Source: Clostridiales bacterium (GTDB taxonomy: Bacteria > Bacillota > Clostridia > TANB77 > CAG-508). Taken from it: DNA of 51,727 nt. How positions within the stretch are numbered: position 1 is the stretch's first letter; every line of letters begins with the position of its first letter. A program made the translations under genes and the position numbers. Shown here piece after piece: positions 1-8,634 of this stretch. The stretch is from assembly GCA_004553715.1 (NCBI GenBank), contig SFKP01000001.1:1-51727 (forward strand). The letters are read 5' to 3'. The notes below the pieces were generated by a model. That model saw nothing but the letters and a program-made list of their open reading frames with translations. It was not told the DNA's origin and did not search any database.

Positions 1-488
1 CTATAATCTATTGGTTTTCCTATTTTCATAGTAATTTTTCTAAAAGGTTTAAAATTTCCAATAATTCCTACTGGAATTATTGGTACTCCTGCTTTTATTG
101 CCATTACAACTGCACCATTTTTAGGTTTTACTCCTTTTGCCATACCATTTCTTGTTCCTTCAGGGAAAATCATTAAAAGCTCATTATTTTTTAAAATTTT
201 CAATGATACTTTTATTGCTTCAATATCTGCAGAACCTCTTTTTATAGGGTACATTCCGAGCATTCTTAAACAATTACTCAAAAATTTATTTTTAAATAAT
301 TCTTCTTTCGCTAAAACATTAATTTTCCTTTTTGAATTTGCAATAAGAGTTGGTCCATCTAAAAAATGCACATGATTTGGGCAAATAATTGCTGCTTCCT
401 CTTTTGGTAAATTCTCTTTACCTTTTACTTCCACTCTATATATTATTTTTGATAATATTTTATATAAAAATTTTATTATAATTCTCAA
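1..488 (-). CDS. plsC: 1-acyl-sn-glycerol-3-phosphate acyltransferase, partial (3' end outside window)
   Basis: Acylates lysophosphatidic acid to phosphatidic acid at the membrane in phospholipid synthesis. The visible ~160 residues hold the family's H-x4-D box (NHVHFLD, about residue 39-45) and the FPEGTRN box that binds the phosphate. The start is a TTG at 488-486, chosen because GGAG at 496-499 lies seven bases upstream and no ATG fits. The ribosome binding site overlaps the stop of the upstream gene, so the two are translated from one message. The reading frame is open to base 1, so the C-terminus is missing only because the window ends. Family assignment is firm; acyl donor preference cannot be told. 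Confidence 0.88.
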   Translation of the reverse strand, partial: MRIIIKFLYKILSKIIYRVEVKGKENLPKEEAAIICPNHVHFLDGPTLIANSKRKINVLAKEELFKNKFLSNCLRMLGMYPIKRGSADIEAIKVSLKILKNNELLMIFPEGTRNGMAKGVKPKNGAVVMAIKAGVPIIPVGIIGNFKPFRKITMKIGKPIDY

Positions 489-492
489 ATTG

Positions 493-1365
493 TTACTCCT
501 TTGTTTTTTTATCTACTTCTTCTCCTATATATATTTCTCTTGCATTTATTGCTGTTATATCTACATTCATTGCTGTTAAGTTTTCTATTTCTTTTTTACA
601 TTTCTTTTTGAAATCTTTTAATTCATTAAATATATCATATCCATATACTATAGTAACATCTATTTCTAATTCAATTCCTGTTTCTTTGTTTTCAATCCTT
701 ACTCTGTTTATTTTATGTATTGAATCTGTTTTGTTTGCCATATATTCAATTATTTCTCTAAATATTGAATCTGAAATAGTATAATTCCCTAAATAGCTAA
801 ATGTTGGCCTTATTATTGATTTTTCTGATATATATGGTTTTGCGCCTTTACCCTTAAATTTAAAAATTTGAAGTGGATCTAATAAATATCCTGAAAAATC
901 TTTTTTTATTTCAAATGTAGGAACAGGTATAACATGTTTTCCTTCAGTTTGTCTCATTCTCTTTGCTTCTTCCATTTCTAGTTCTGTTGCCACATCTTGA
1001 ATATAGATTGTTTCTACTAAATTTGTTAACCCCAAATTTTCCATTATTTTTTGAATCATATTATCTGATGTCCCAAGAATAAGTATACTTTCTGGTTTGT
1101 ATTTTCTAAAGGCTTTTTTTATTTCATTTGCTTCTTCTGGCTTATTAAATAATGCTCTTTTTACTGTTTCTATTTTGGTAGTTGCTTTTTTTGCTGATAT
1201 TCCTGCTATTACTTCATTTTCCTTTATAAGCAAACCATCATCAATTATATATTTTATTCCTTTGTCTGCTGCAACCATTTGTGCCCTATAACTCTTACCT
1301 GTACCAGAAGGTCCAACAAAAGCATATGTTTTTATTTTTTGTTCAAAATATTTATCTATTATCAT
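493..1365 (-). CDS. P-loop ATP-binding protein with C-terminal Asp23/Gls24-like domain
   Basis: 290 residues. The N-terminus has a clear Walker A motif GPSGTGKS (about residues 18-25). The C-terminal ~100 residues (from about residue 190) have the pattern of the Asp23/Gls24 envelope-stress family: an ISDSIFREII helix, an alternating strand ending in ELEIDVTIVYG, then a helix and a final DITAINAREI strand. Known: Asp23-type proteins sit at the envelope of Gram-positive bacteria; the role of the ATPase fusion is not known to me. Start ATG has AGGAG nine bases upstream. It is followed by plsC with no gap, which suggests an envelope or lipid-related job (inference). Confidence 0.75.
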   Translation of the reverse strand: MIIDKYFEQKIKTYAFVGPSGTGKSYRAQMVAADKGIKYIIDDGLLIKENEVIAGISAKKATTKIETVKRALFNKPEEANEIKKAFRKYKPESILILGTSDNMIQKIMENLGLTNLVETIYIQDVATELEMEEAKRMRQTEGKHVIPVPTFEIKKDFSGYLLDPLQIFKFKGKGAKPYISEKSIIRPTFSYLGNYTISDSIFREIIEYMANKTDSIHKINRVRIENKETGIELEIDVTIVYGYDIFNELKDFKKKCKKEIENLTAMNVDITAINAREIYIGEEVDKKTKE

Positions 1366-1422
1366 CTATATTTTCTCCTATGTTAAAATTGAGAAGTTAT
1401 ATAACTTCCCAATTTACAAATG

Positions 1423-2646
1423 TTATAATTCTTCGGCTTTTATATTCCTTACATGGTCAATTTTTTCCCAAGTTGTATTTGGTTTTATCAAAGCTTTAAT
1501 ATTTATTAATATCCAAGAGCCTAAGAACAATGGGTAGCATAATAAACCTTTTAACATTGGTTTAATTGGTCTTTTATCTACAATCAATATTAGTAATGCC
1601 GATAAAGGTGGTAATAAGAATGTTGCTAAAATATATTTTGCATAAGCATATAATAAAGCAGATAGTGTCATTCCATTTCCTAAATATATAAATAAGTTTA
1701 CTAATAACAATGCTAATGTTACTACTAAAATAGGCATTCCCATCAAATAAAGTAATCCATCAAAATTCATAATTTTTTTGTGTTTTACAACACTTTGAGC
1801 TAAATCTTTTACATATAATTTAAAGCATTGGATATGTCCTACTGACCATCTTGTTCTTTGTGTCCAAGATTGTTTAAATCCTAAAGGTTGTTCATCATAA
1901 ACAATCGCATCTGTTGCCCATCCTAATTTTCTTCCTTCAATAATATTTATTAAAGAAAACTCTATATCTTCTGTTAAAGTTTTTGTATTCCATCCTTTTT
2001 CTTTTACTACATCAAACTTAACCATAAAGCCTGTTCCATTTAATAATGGTGACAAGCCTATATTATATCTTGCTAAATGGTAAAATCTGTGCATTGTCCA
2101 ATAAAACAAAGCATATCCTGCTGTAACCCAAGTATCTGATGGATTTTTTATATCTCTATAGCCTTGAACCACTTCTTCTCCTTGGCAAAGTTTTTTGTTC
2201 ATCTCCATAGTAAAATTTGGTGTTACAATATTATCTGCATCAAATACGAAAAAGGCATCATAATCAGCATTTTCTTCGATTTTTTTTGCCAAGAACCATT
2301 GCATTGCATATCCTTTTGTTTTCTTAGTAGGGTCATTTCTTTCATATACAATAGCACCTAAATCTCTTGCAATTGCAGCTGTATTATCTGTACAATTATC
2401 TGCAATTACATAGATATCTAATAATTCTTTTGGATAATCTTGCTTATTTAGGCTTTCTAGTAAATTTCCTATAACCGCTTCTTCATTATGGGCAGGAATT
2501 ATTGCCATAAATTTATGTTTTTTATCTACTAAAAGTGGTTTTTCTTTAAATTTAATTAGTGAAAAGACACTTATTGATATGTTATATGTCCAGAATATTA
2601 CAATTAGCCAAGTTGCAGCTTGCTGTAATATTTTTAGATATTCCAT
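1423..2646 (-). CDS. Membrane-bound family 2 glycosyltransferase
   Basis: 407 residues. One N-terminal membrane segment (about 10-30) precedes a cytoplasmic GT-A domain, and three or more membrane segments lie at the C-terminus (about 295-390). Processive GT2 motifs are present in order: PAHNEE near residue 51, a D-x-D type FDADN (about 136-140), the TEDIEF catalytic-base region, and QRTRW, the Q-x-x-R-W acceptor-site box. This layout is that of cellulose, hyaluronan or poly-GlcNAc synthase-like enzymes that make and export a polysaccharide from UDP-sugars. No partner genes for a specific polymer are adjacent, so the product is unknown. GGAGG is placed well before the ATG. Confidence 0.85.
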   Translation of the reverse strand: MEYLKILQQAATWLIVIFWTYNISISVFSLIKFKEKPLLVDKKHKFMAIIPAHNEEAVIGNLLESLNKQDYPKELLDIYVIADNCTDNTAAIARDLGAIVYERNDPTKKTKGYAMQWFLAKKIEENADYDAFFVFDADNIVTPNFTMEMNKKLCQGEEVVQGYRDIKNPSDTWVTAGYALFYWTMHRFYHLARYNIGLSPLLNGTGFMVKFDVVKEKGWNTKTLTEDIEFSLINIIEGRKLGWATDAIVYDEQPLGFKQSWTQRTRWSVGHIQCFKLYVKDLAQSVVKHKKIMNFDGLLYLMGMPILVVTLALLLVNLFIYLGNGMTLSALLYAYAKYILATFLLPPLSALLILIVDKRPIKPMLKGLLCYPLFLGSWILINIKALIKPNTTWEKIDHVRNIKAEEL

Positions 2647-2667
2647 ATTTTCCTCCTTTATCTAATA

Positions 2668-4773
2668 TTATTCTCCTTGGTCTCCAACTTTTTTCAAGTT
2701 GATTCTTCCTTGGTCGTCAATTTCTAATACTTTTACTATTATTTTATCTCCGATGCTAAGCACATCTTCTACTTTTTCTACTCTTTCTTTAGAAATTTTT
2801 GAAATATGAAGTAATCCTTCTTTTCCTCCTCCTAAAGATATAAAGGCTCCAAATGGCATAATTCTTGCAACTGTACCCTCATAAAATTCTCCAACTTCAA
2901 TTTCTCTTGTTATATCTTCGATTTGTTTTAATGCTTTTTCTGCATTTTCTTTATTGTCTGCATAAATAAATACTCTTCCGTCTTCTTCAATATCTATTTT
3001 TACACCTGTTTCTTCAATTATTTTATTTATAACTTTTCCACCTGAACCAATTACATCTTTAATTTTATCTACACTGATTGTTGTTGTTATTGTTTTTGGT
3101 GCATATTTAGATAATTCATCTCTTGGTTTTGCAATTTCTTTAAGCATTATTTCATCTAAAATATATTTTCTAGCTTTTCTTGTTCTTGCAAAAGCTTCTT
3201 CTATAATATTATATGATAATCCATCTATTTTTATATCTACCTGTATTGCTGTAATTCCTTTTTCTGTTCCACCAACTTTAAAATCCATATCTCCAAAGAA
3301 ATCTTCTAATCCTTGGATATCTGTAAGCATAACATAATTGTCTGGATTTTCGCTATCTGTTACTAATCCTGTTGAAATACCTGCAACTGGATTTTTAATT
3401 GGAACACCTGCATCCATTAATGCTAATGTACTTCCGCAAATACTTGCTTGTGATGTAGAACCATTTGAGCTTAGAACTTCTGATACAACTCTTATGGTAT
3501 ATGGAAATTCTTCTTGTGATGGTATTACTGGTACTAATGCTCTTTCTGCTAATGCTCCATGTCCTATTTCTCTTCTTCCTGGTCCACGAGATGTTTTTGC
3601 TTCTCCTACACTATAACCTGGGAAGTTATATTGATGTATATATCTTTTTGATGTTTCTTCATCTAATCCATCTAATAATTGTTCTTCTTTTGCCATTCCT
3701 AATGTTGCAACTGTTAATACTTGTGTTTGACCTCTTGTAAATACTGCACTACCATGTGTTCTTGGTAATAACCCTACTCTACAAGATAATGGTCTTATTT
3801 CATCTATAGCTCTTCCATCTGGTCTTTTATGTTCTTTTAAAATCATTTCTCTAACACATTTTTTCTCTAATTTATACAAACTGTCAGCTATATCTACTTT
3901 AATTTCTTCTGCTCGTTCTTCTCCATATTTTTCTACGAAATATGTTTTAACATCTTCTGCAAGAACTTCCATATTTTTATCTCTTGCTTCTTTTTCTATT
4001 GCTTGTACATCTTTGTACATTCTGTCTTTGAAGTTAACTTCAATTTCTTCATAAATGTCGTGATCTACTTCAAAAGATTTGTATTCGAATTTTGGTTTTC
4101 CGATTTCATCTCTTATTTTTGCAATAAATTCGCAAAGTCTTTTAATTTCAACATGTCCTCTTTTAATTGCTTCTAGCATTTTGTCATCTGGTAATTCTTT
4201 TGCTCCTGCTTCTATCATAGCAATTTTATCCATTGTTCCTGCAACTGTTAAGTCTAATTCACTTTTTGCTCTTTGTTCTAATCCTGGGTTGATTACGAAT
4301 TCTCCATCAATATATCCTACTTTTACTGCTGCTGTAGGTCCTCCAAATGGTATATCTGATATTGAAAGTGCTGCTGAAGCACCAATCATAGCACATACTT
4401 CTGGTGAATTATCTGGTTCTACAGATAATACTGTTGCGACAACAACTACATCATTCCTAAAATCTTTTGGAAATAATGGTCTTATTGGTCTATCAATTGC
4501 TCTTGATACAAGTATTGCTTTATCTGCTGCCTTTCCTTCTCTTTTTGTAAATCCTCCTGGAATTTTTCCTACTGCATATAGTTTTTCTTCATAATCTACT
4601 GATAATGGAAAAAAGTCTATACCTTCTTTTGGTTCTTTTGATGCTGTAACATTTACCATTACAACAGTGTCTCCATATCTTACTAATACGTTTCCATTTG
4701 CAAGTCCTGCAAGTTCTCCCGTTTCGATTGTAAGATTTCTTCCTGCTAAATCCATTGAATAAGTTTTTAACAT
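2668..4773 (-). CDS. pnp: Polyribonucleotide nucleotidyltransferase (PNPase)
   Basis: 701 residues. A phosphorolytic 3'-to-5' exoribonuclease that degrades mRNA and works as a trimer. Visible order: RNase PH domain 1, the all-helical linker, RNase PH domain 2 (GRREIGHGALAERA region), a KH domain with the GSGG loop (IGSGGKVINKI) and a C-terminal S1 domain. The ATG at 4773 is chosen over an upstream frame extension because AAGGAGG precedes it at the right distance and the protein then begins with the usual MDLAGR stretch. It follows rpsO with a hairpin in the gap, the classical rpsO-pnp arrangement. Confidence 0.97.
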   Translation of the reverse strand: MLKTYSMDLAGRNLTIETGELAGLANGNVLVRYGDTVVMVNVTASKEPKEGIDFFPLSVDYEEKLYAVGKIPGGFTKREGKAADKAILVSRAIDRPIRPLFPKDFRNDVVVVATVLSVEPDNSPEVCAMIGASAALSISDIPFGGPTAAVKVGYIDGEFVINPGLEQRAKSELDLTVAGTMDKIAMIEAGAKELPDDKMLEAIKRGHVEIKRLCEFIAKIRDEIGKPKFEYKSFEVDHDIYEEIEVNFKDRMYKDVQAIEKEARDKNMEVLAEDVKTYFVEKYGEERAEEIKVDIADSLYKLEKKCVREMILKEHKRPDGRAIDEIRPLSCRVGLLPRTHGSAVFTRGQTQVLTVATLGMAKEEQLLDGLDEETSKRYIHQYNFPGYSVGEAKTSRGPGRREIGHGALAERALVPVIPSQEEFPYTIRVVSEVLSSNGSTSQASICGSTLALMDAGVPIKNPVAGISTGLVTDSENPDNYVMLTDIQGLEDFFGDMDFKVGGTEKGITAIQVDIKIDGLSYNIIEEAFARTRKARKYILDEIMLKEIAKPRDELSKYAPKTITTTISVDKIKDVIGSGGKVINKIIEETGVKIDIEEDGRVFIYADNKENAEKALKQIEDITREIEVGEFYEGTVARIMPFGAFISLGGGKEGLLHISKISKERVEKVEDVLSIGDKIIVKVLEIDDQGRINLKKVGDQGE

Positions 4774-4921
4774 AAAATATTCCTCCTTAAAATTTGGCTT
4801 TCGCCTATATATAACAAGAAACACATTTGTTTTATGAAGATAACCTCTAAAATATAATTTGAAAAATTACATTTTACAAGCTACCTCATTTTACAAATTT
4901 ATTTCTTAAGTTATCGAAATT

Positions 4922-4945
4922 AAGGGCGGAAACTCCCCCGCCCTT
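4922..4945 (-). terminator. GC-rich hairpin between rpsO and pnp
   Basis: Perfect 8-bp stem (AAGGGCGG paired with CCGCCCTT) with an 8-base loop, the most GC-rich spot in the area. On the minus strand it is followed only by AATTTCG, a weak U tract, so it may act as a partial terminator or as an RNA processing site between rpsO and pnp and not as a full stop. Confidence 0.6.
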
Positions 4946-4955
4946 GCTAAAAATA

Positions 4956-5219
4956 TTATTTTCTAATATTTAATTTTTCTGTAATTTCTCTGTATTTATC
5001 TAAGTCTTTCTTAGCTAAATAGTTAAGTAAGTTCCTTCTTTTACCTACCATTTGTAAAAGCCCTCTTCTTGAATGATTATCTTTTTTGTGAACTTTTAAA
5101 TGTTCTGTTAACTCATTAATTCTTTCTGTTAAAAGAGCTATTTGTACTTCTGATGAACCTGTATCCTTTTCATCTCTTTTAAAGTTATTAATGATTTCTT
5201 GTTTTCTTTCCTTTGTCAT
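4956..5219 (-). CDS. rpsO: 30S ribosomal protein S15
   Basis: 87 residues, the usual length. S15 binds the central domain of 16S rRNA early in 30S assembly. The sequence carries the family stretches DTGSSEVQIA, LTEHLKVHKKDNHSRRGLL and KRRNLLNYL. AGGAGG precedes the ATG. It lies just upstream of pnp on the same strand, separated by the GC-rich hairpin at 4922-4945. In other bacteria S15 can repress its own translation; I see no specific operator fold here. Confidence 0.97.
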   Translation of the reverse strand: MTKERKQEIINNFKRDEKDTGSSEVQIALLTERINELTEHLKVHKKDNHSRRGLLQMVGKRRNLLNYLAKKDLDKYREITEKLNIRK

Positions 5220-5371
5220 ATTTATTCCTCCTATTTTTTATTTGCCTTAAACTGAACTAAAGTCGGATATTCTTATAGCTAAGTAAAAGGTATTTTGCTT
5301 GTAAGCATAATTATTGTACTACATTTTAGTCCTTTTTGCAATAGTTTAGAAAAATTTTTATCTCATATTTT

Positions 5372-5516
5372 GTTACTATTCAGACCTAAATTTTCAAATT
5401 AATAGCTCCACGTGTCGGTTTCACTTTTCTTTTCGTGCTTTAACCCAAGAAAAGAGAAAATGTCCAACCGACAGCAAGATGGAGCAGATTATATAGCGAT
5501 TAGTCTGAACATTAAC
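5372..5516 (+). mobile_element. MITE copy A (145 bp)
   Basis: Non-coding palindromic element. The left end GTTACTATTCAGAC and right end GTCTGAACATTAAC are inverted repeats. It is flanked by a perfect 8-bp direct repeat CATATTTT (5364-5371 and 5517-5524). The core forms a long hairpin through GCTCCA/TGGAGC and TCGGTT/AACCGA arms. Four more copies lie in this window. Together with the repeat and promoter listed next it fills most of the 458-base gap between rpsO and the M23 gene. Confidence 0.9.
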
Positions 5517-5530
5517 CATATTTTTAAAAA

Positions 5531-5577
5531 TACAAAGGGACACCTTCAGACACGGGGACTTAAGTTTTTTGTCTAGC
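5531..5577 (+). repeat. GACACC...GGGGACTTAAG repeat fragment
   Basis: This stretch resembles one arm plus loop of the long hairpin at 32613-32657 (about three quarters of the bases match by eye). It also resembles, in inverse orientation, a shorter piece at 14305-14336 sharing GGGGACTTAAG followed by a T-rich run. It looks like a decayed member of a small dispersed repeat family. No coding capacity. Confidence 0.4.
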
Positions 5578-5604
5578 GGTTTTCTGATATTTTTTACATT
5601 TTTA

Positions 5605-5633
5605 TTGACATTTCCGTTTTTTATTGGTAGATT
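5605..5633 (+). promoter_or_regulatory. Sigma-A type promoter for the M23 peptidase gene
   Basis: TTGACA at 5605-5610, 17-base spacer, TAGATT at 5628-5633, about 45 bases before the start codon. The -35 is perfect and the -10 is moderate. Confidence 0.6.
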
Positions 5634-5677
5634 ATAAGTAATCTGGCTACTATATAATAACTTTGGAGGTTTTTTAT

Positions 5678-6266
5678 ATGTTTAGCCGTTTTTTTTATTT
5701 TTCTATTTATAGTTTTGTTGCTATTATTTTACTACTTATTATTAGTTTTTTTCTTTTAAATGATTCTTATATTTTAGATTCTTCTGCATTTTCAAATTTT
5801 AGTTCTGATTTTGTCTGGCCTGTTCCCAACCATTATAGTGTTTCATCGTATTTTGGTTATAGAATGCAACCTACCTCTGGTGCTTCTACATATCACTCTG
5901 GAATAGATATTCCAGCACCAGTTCGGTTCTTTTGTTGTAGCTACTTTTTCAGGAAATGTTGTTTACCAAGGTTTTAATGGTAGTGGTGGTTTTTCCGTCA
6001 TTATAAATAATGGTGAATATACTTTTGAATATTGTCATCTTTCTCCCAACTTTTTATGCAATATAGGTGATTTTGTTTTAAAAGGCTCTATTATTGGTAC
6101 AGTAGGTCCTAAAAATGTTTATGGCATTCCGAATAATAGATATAAAGATTCTAATGGCAATCCCACAAATGGTGCAACAACAGGTCCACACTTGCATTTT
6201 TCAATAAAAAAAGACGGCAAAGCCGTCAATCCTTTAGATTACATATCATCTTCGTTATCGCAATGA
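5678..6266 (+). CDS. M23 family metallopeptidase, read through a CGG +1 frameshift
   Basis: Secreted or membrane-anchored peptidoglycan endopeptidase. One N-terminal membrane segment (about residues 10-27) leads into an M23 (LytM) domain. The zinc ligands are split across two frames: H73 and D77 (HSGID) in the first frame, and HLH at 171-173 in the +1 frame. The break is a CGG codon at 5924-5926; skipping its C gives GGT TCT and continues 113 codons to TGA, for a total of 195 residues. Without the shift translation ends at 5977 with no active site. GGAGG eight bases before the ATG at 5678 fixes the start. The 3' end overlaps the convergent gene by 28 bases. Confidence 0.8.
5924..5926 (+). other. 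CGG +1 recoding site in the M23 peptidase gene
   Basis: Context GTT-CGG-TTC. The conserved protein continues if C is skipped and GGT (Gly) is read, followed by TCT. Preceding codon GTT ends in a pyrimidine. Zero-frame reading gives an unrelated 18-residue tail. Confidence 0.85.
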
Positions 6267-6700
6267 TGAAAGCATCCTCCTTCAGAGCAATTTCCGTCAC
6301 AAGAATCTGTTCCCCAATCTAATTCGATTTCATTATTACATTCTGGACAAATAATTTCATCTTTTAAATCTTCTGTTGGAACTTCAAATTCTTTATTACA
6401 ATATGGACATGTAATACTTAAATCGTAATCTTCATCTTGCATTCCATCTATATAGATATCTTTTTCTATATTTTTTAATCCACTTTCTATTTTGTTTAAT
6501 TTTTGATTCATTCTCTCTTGAGATTCTGCAAGCTCTGCTATTCTATTGTCTGCTAATTCCTGCATTTTACTCATTTCATCAAGGAAAATATTATATAAAT
6601 TAAACATTTCTGTTTTTGCTAAACTTAAAGTTTTTTCATCTTCGATATTGTTCTCAAGGCTATTTAAAATCTTTTTTAGTTCATTAGATAAATTTGCCAT
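6239..6700 (-). CDS. CD1247-like protein: coiled coil plus zinc ribbon
   Basis: 153 residues. The N-terminal two thirds are charged and helical, probably coiled coil. The C-terminal third has two CxxC knuckles (CPYCNKEFEVP and CPECNNEIEL) that would bind zinc, then an acidic tail rich in Cys and His. This matches a clostridial family named after C. difficile CD1247, function unknown, usually next to efp as here. ATG at 6700 is preferred to a longer frame because AGGAAG precedes it and the longer start would run into efp. Confidence 0.65.
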   Translation of the reverse strand: MANLSNELKKILNSLENNIEDEKTLSLAKTEMFNLYNIFLDEMSKMQELADNRIAELAESQERMNQKLNKIESGLKNIEKDIYIDGMQDEDYDLSITCPYCNKEFEVPTEDLKDEIICPECNNEIELDWGTDSCDGNCSEGGCFHHCDNEDDM

Positions 6701-6719
6701 TTTTAAACTCTTCCTTTTT

Positions 6720-7289
6720 TTAAATTCTTTCCATATATTCGCCGGTTCTTGTATCAATTCTAATAATATCACCTGTGTTTACAAATAGTGGAACATTAAT
6801 TTTATATCCAGTTTCTAATTCTGCTGGTTTTGTTTGTCCTGCCCCCGCAGTGTTTCCAGCGAATCCTGGTTCTGTATATTTTACTTCTAATTCAACAAAT
6901 ATTGGTGGTTCTACTGCAAAAACTTTACCTTTGAAAGATAATATTTTTACATTCATATTCTCTTTTAAATATTTTAGAGTGTCTCCTAAATCGTTAATAT
7001 TCAAAGGAATTTGATCATATGTTTCATTATCCATAAAATAATATAAGTCTTCATCATTATACAAATATTGCATCTCTCTTTTTTCGATTTCCGCACCTTG
7101 TAATTTTTCTGATGGATTAAATGTTTTTTCTAGAACTGCACCAGTTATTACATTTTTTAATTTTGTTCTTACGAATGCTGCTCCTTTACCTGGTTTTACA
7201 TGTTGAAATTCAACTACCTTAAATACTGAACCATCCATTTCAAATGTTGTTCCGTTTCTAACATCTCCGGCCATATATACTTCTGCCAT
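6720..7289 (-). CDS. efp: Translation elongation factor P
   Basis: 189 residues, usual length. EF-P enters the E site and rescues ribosomes stalled on polyproline. The KOW-like N-domain carries the PGKGAA loop, whose lysine (K35) is the tip residue that is modified in many bacteria; the two OB-fold domains follow. The protein starts MAEVYMAGDVRNG, a few residues longer than the common MISAGDFRNG start, supported by GAGG upstream. It is followed 19 bases later by the CD1247-like gene, probably one operon. Confidence 0.95.
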   Translation of the reverse strand: MAEVYMAGDVRNGTTFEMDGSVFKVVEFQHVKPGKGAAFVRTKLKNVITGAVLEKTFNPSEKLQGAEIEKREMQYLYNDEDLYYFMDNETYDQIPLNINDLGDTLKYLKENMNVKILSFKGKVFAVEPPIFVELEVKYTEPGFAGNTAGAGQTKPAELETGYKINVPLFVNTGDIIRIDTRTGEYMERI

Positions 7290-7390
7290 ATTATTACCTC
7301 TTTTCTTTAATTTTATTCATAAATTGCTTATTTATTTTACTATATTTTTACAGTCTTTGCAAGCCTTTTTAAGAATTTATTAGTTAAATA

Positions 7391-7534
7391 GTTACAGTTC
7401 AAACTAATTAATATATAATCCGCTCCATCTTGTTGTCGGTTGGACATTTTCTTTTCTTAGGCTAAAGCACGAAAAGAAAATGTCTAACCGACACGTGGAG
7501 CTACTAATTTGAAAATTTGGGTCTGAACTTTAAC
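7391..7534 (-). mobile_element. MITE copy B (144 bp, inverse orientation)
   Basis: Same element as copy A in the opposite direction. Ends GTTACAGTTCAAAC and GTCTGAACTTTAAC; flanking 8-bp repeats GTTAAATA (7383-7390) and GTTAAATG (7535-7542) match at 7 of 8. It lies between the M24 peptidase stop and the efp start. Confidence 0.9.
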
Positions 7535-7550
7535 GTTAAATGCGTTTTCC

Positions 7551-8612
7551 TTAGATAACCACATAAGTTCTTGGAAAATTTGTTAAAGATATTCCTTCAT
7601 TTTTTCCAACAAGAACAGTATCTTCTATTCTTATTCCATATTTACCTGGAAGATATATTCCTGGTTCATTCGCAAGTACCATATTCTCTTTTAAAAAAGT
7701 ATCATTTTTAAAAGAAATTATAGGTCTTTCGTGTACCTCTAAGCCTATTCCGTGTCCTACTGCATGAATTAAGTCATAACCATTTACTTTAAAATCTGTT
7801 TCTGAAATTGAGCTAAGCATTTTTATATTTGCATATTCTCTCATTTCTCTTGTAGTTAATAGTTGATTTTTTAATACTAAATCATATATAGGTTTAATCT
7901 CTTCTAAAATACAACCCATAAATATTGTTCTTGTCATGTCTGAACAATATCCATTATATTTGCATCCCATATCTATTAGGATTGGATCAGCCATTTTTAC
8001 TGCTCTTTTAGTTGGCTTCCAATGTGGATTTGAAGTGTTCTCCCCAACAGCTACAATAGGTTTAAAAGATATGTTTTCTGCGCCATTTTTTTTAAAAAAG
8101 TCTTCTATTTCATTCGCAATTTCTATTTCTGTTATTCCTATCTTTATAAATTTTTGTAAATGTTCGAAACATCTATCTGTAATTTCGCAAGCTTTTTTTA
8201 TATTATTTATTTCATCTTGATTTTTTACTTCTCTCATTTTTTCTAGTAGGCCTTCTGTTTCTACTAAATTATTTGTTTTATATTTTTGCTTTATAATCTT
8301 GTAATTTTCGTATGTAACATAGTTTTCCTCAAAGCCTACGTTTTCGCAGAACAGAAAGAAGTTTTCATAGTCTTCTTTTGAGATTTCTCTCGTGTCTGCA
8401 ACGATTATTTCATCGTTTATAGTAAGCGTATTTTTTACACTTTCTAAATACATAGAATATGTTATAAAAATATTTTCTTTCCTTGTTATAAGAAGTGTTC
8501 CTTCTTCTTCTATGTTAGTTAGATATTTAATGTTTATCGGGTTTGAAATTATCATGCCTTCTAAGTCTAATTTCTTCATTTTTTCTCTTAAGTATCGTAT
8601 TTTTTCATTCAT
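7551..8612 (-). CDS. Xaa-Pro aminopeptidase family (M24B) peptidase
   Basis: About 353 residues. Cleaves the N-terminal residue from X-Pro peptides in the cytosol. An N-terminal creatinase-like domain precedes the pita-bread catalytic domain, in which all five metal ligands are visible in order: Asp in LIDMG, Asp in CSDMTRT, His in GHGIGLEVHE, Glu in ANEPGIY and Glu in IRIEDTV. ATG at 8612 is chosen over an in-frame GTG at 8621 because GAGGGTG then sits at correct distance. In Clostridia this gene is commonly near efp, as here. Confidence 0.9.
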   Translation of the reverse strand: MNEKIRYLREKMKKLDLEGMIISNPINIKYLTNIEEEGTLLITRKENIFITYSMYLESVKNTLTINDEIIVADTREISKEDYENFFLFCENVGFEENYVTYENYKIIKQKYKTNNLVETEGLLEKMREVKNQDEINNIKKACEITDRCFEHLQKFIKIGITEIEIANEIEDFFKKNGAENISFKPIVAVGENTSNPHWKPTKRAVKMADPILIDMGCKYNGYCSDMTRTIFMGCILEEIKPIYDLVLKNQLLTTREMREYANIKMLSSISETDFKVNGYDLIHAVGHGIGLEVHERPIISFKNDTFLKENMVLANEPGIYLPGKYGIRIEDTVLVGKNEGISLTNFPRTYVVI

Positions 8613-8634
8613 AACTTTCACCCTCTTTTAAATT

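Noticed and set aside
256..258. CGG triplets within plsC, pnp, efp, LTA synthase, fhs and others as further recoding sites
   Set aside because: In each case the triplet is out of frame (for example CTC GGA or TTC GGA), and the protein is continuous without a shift.
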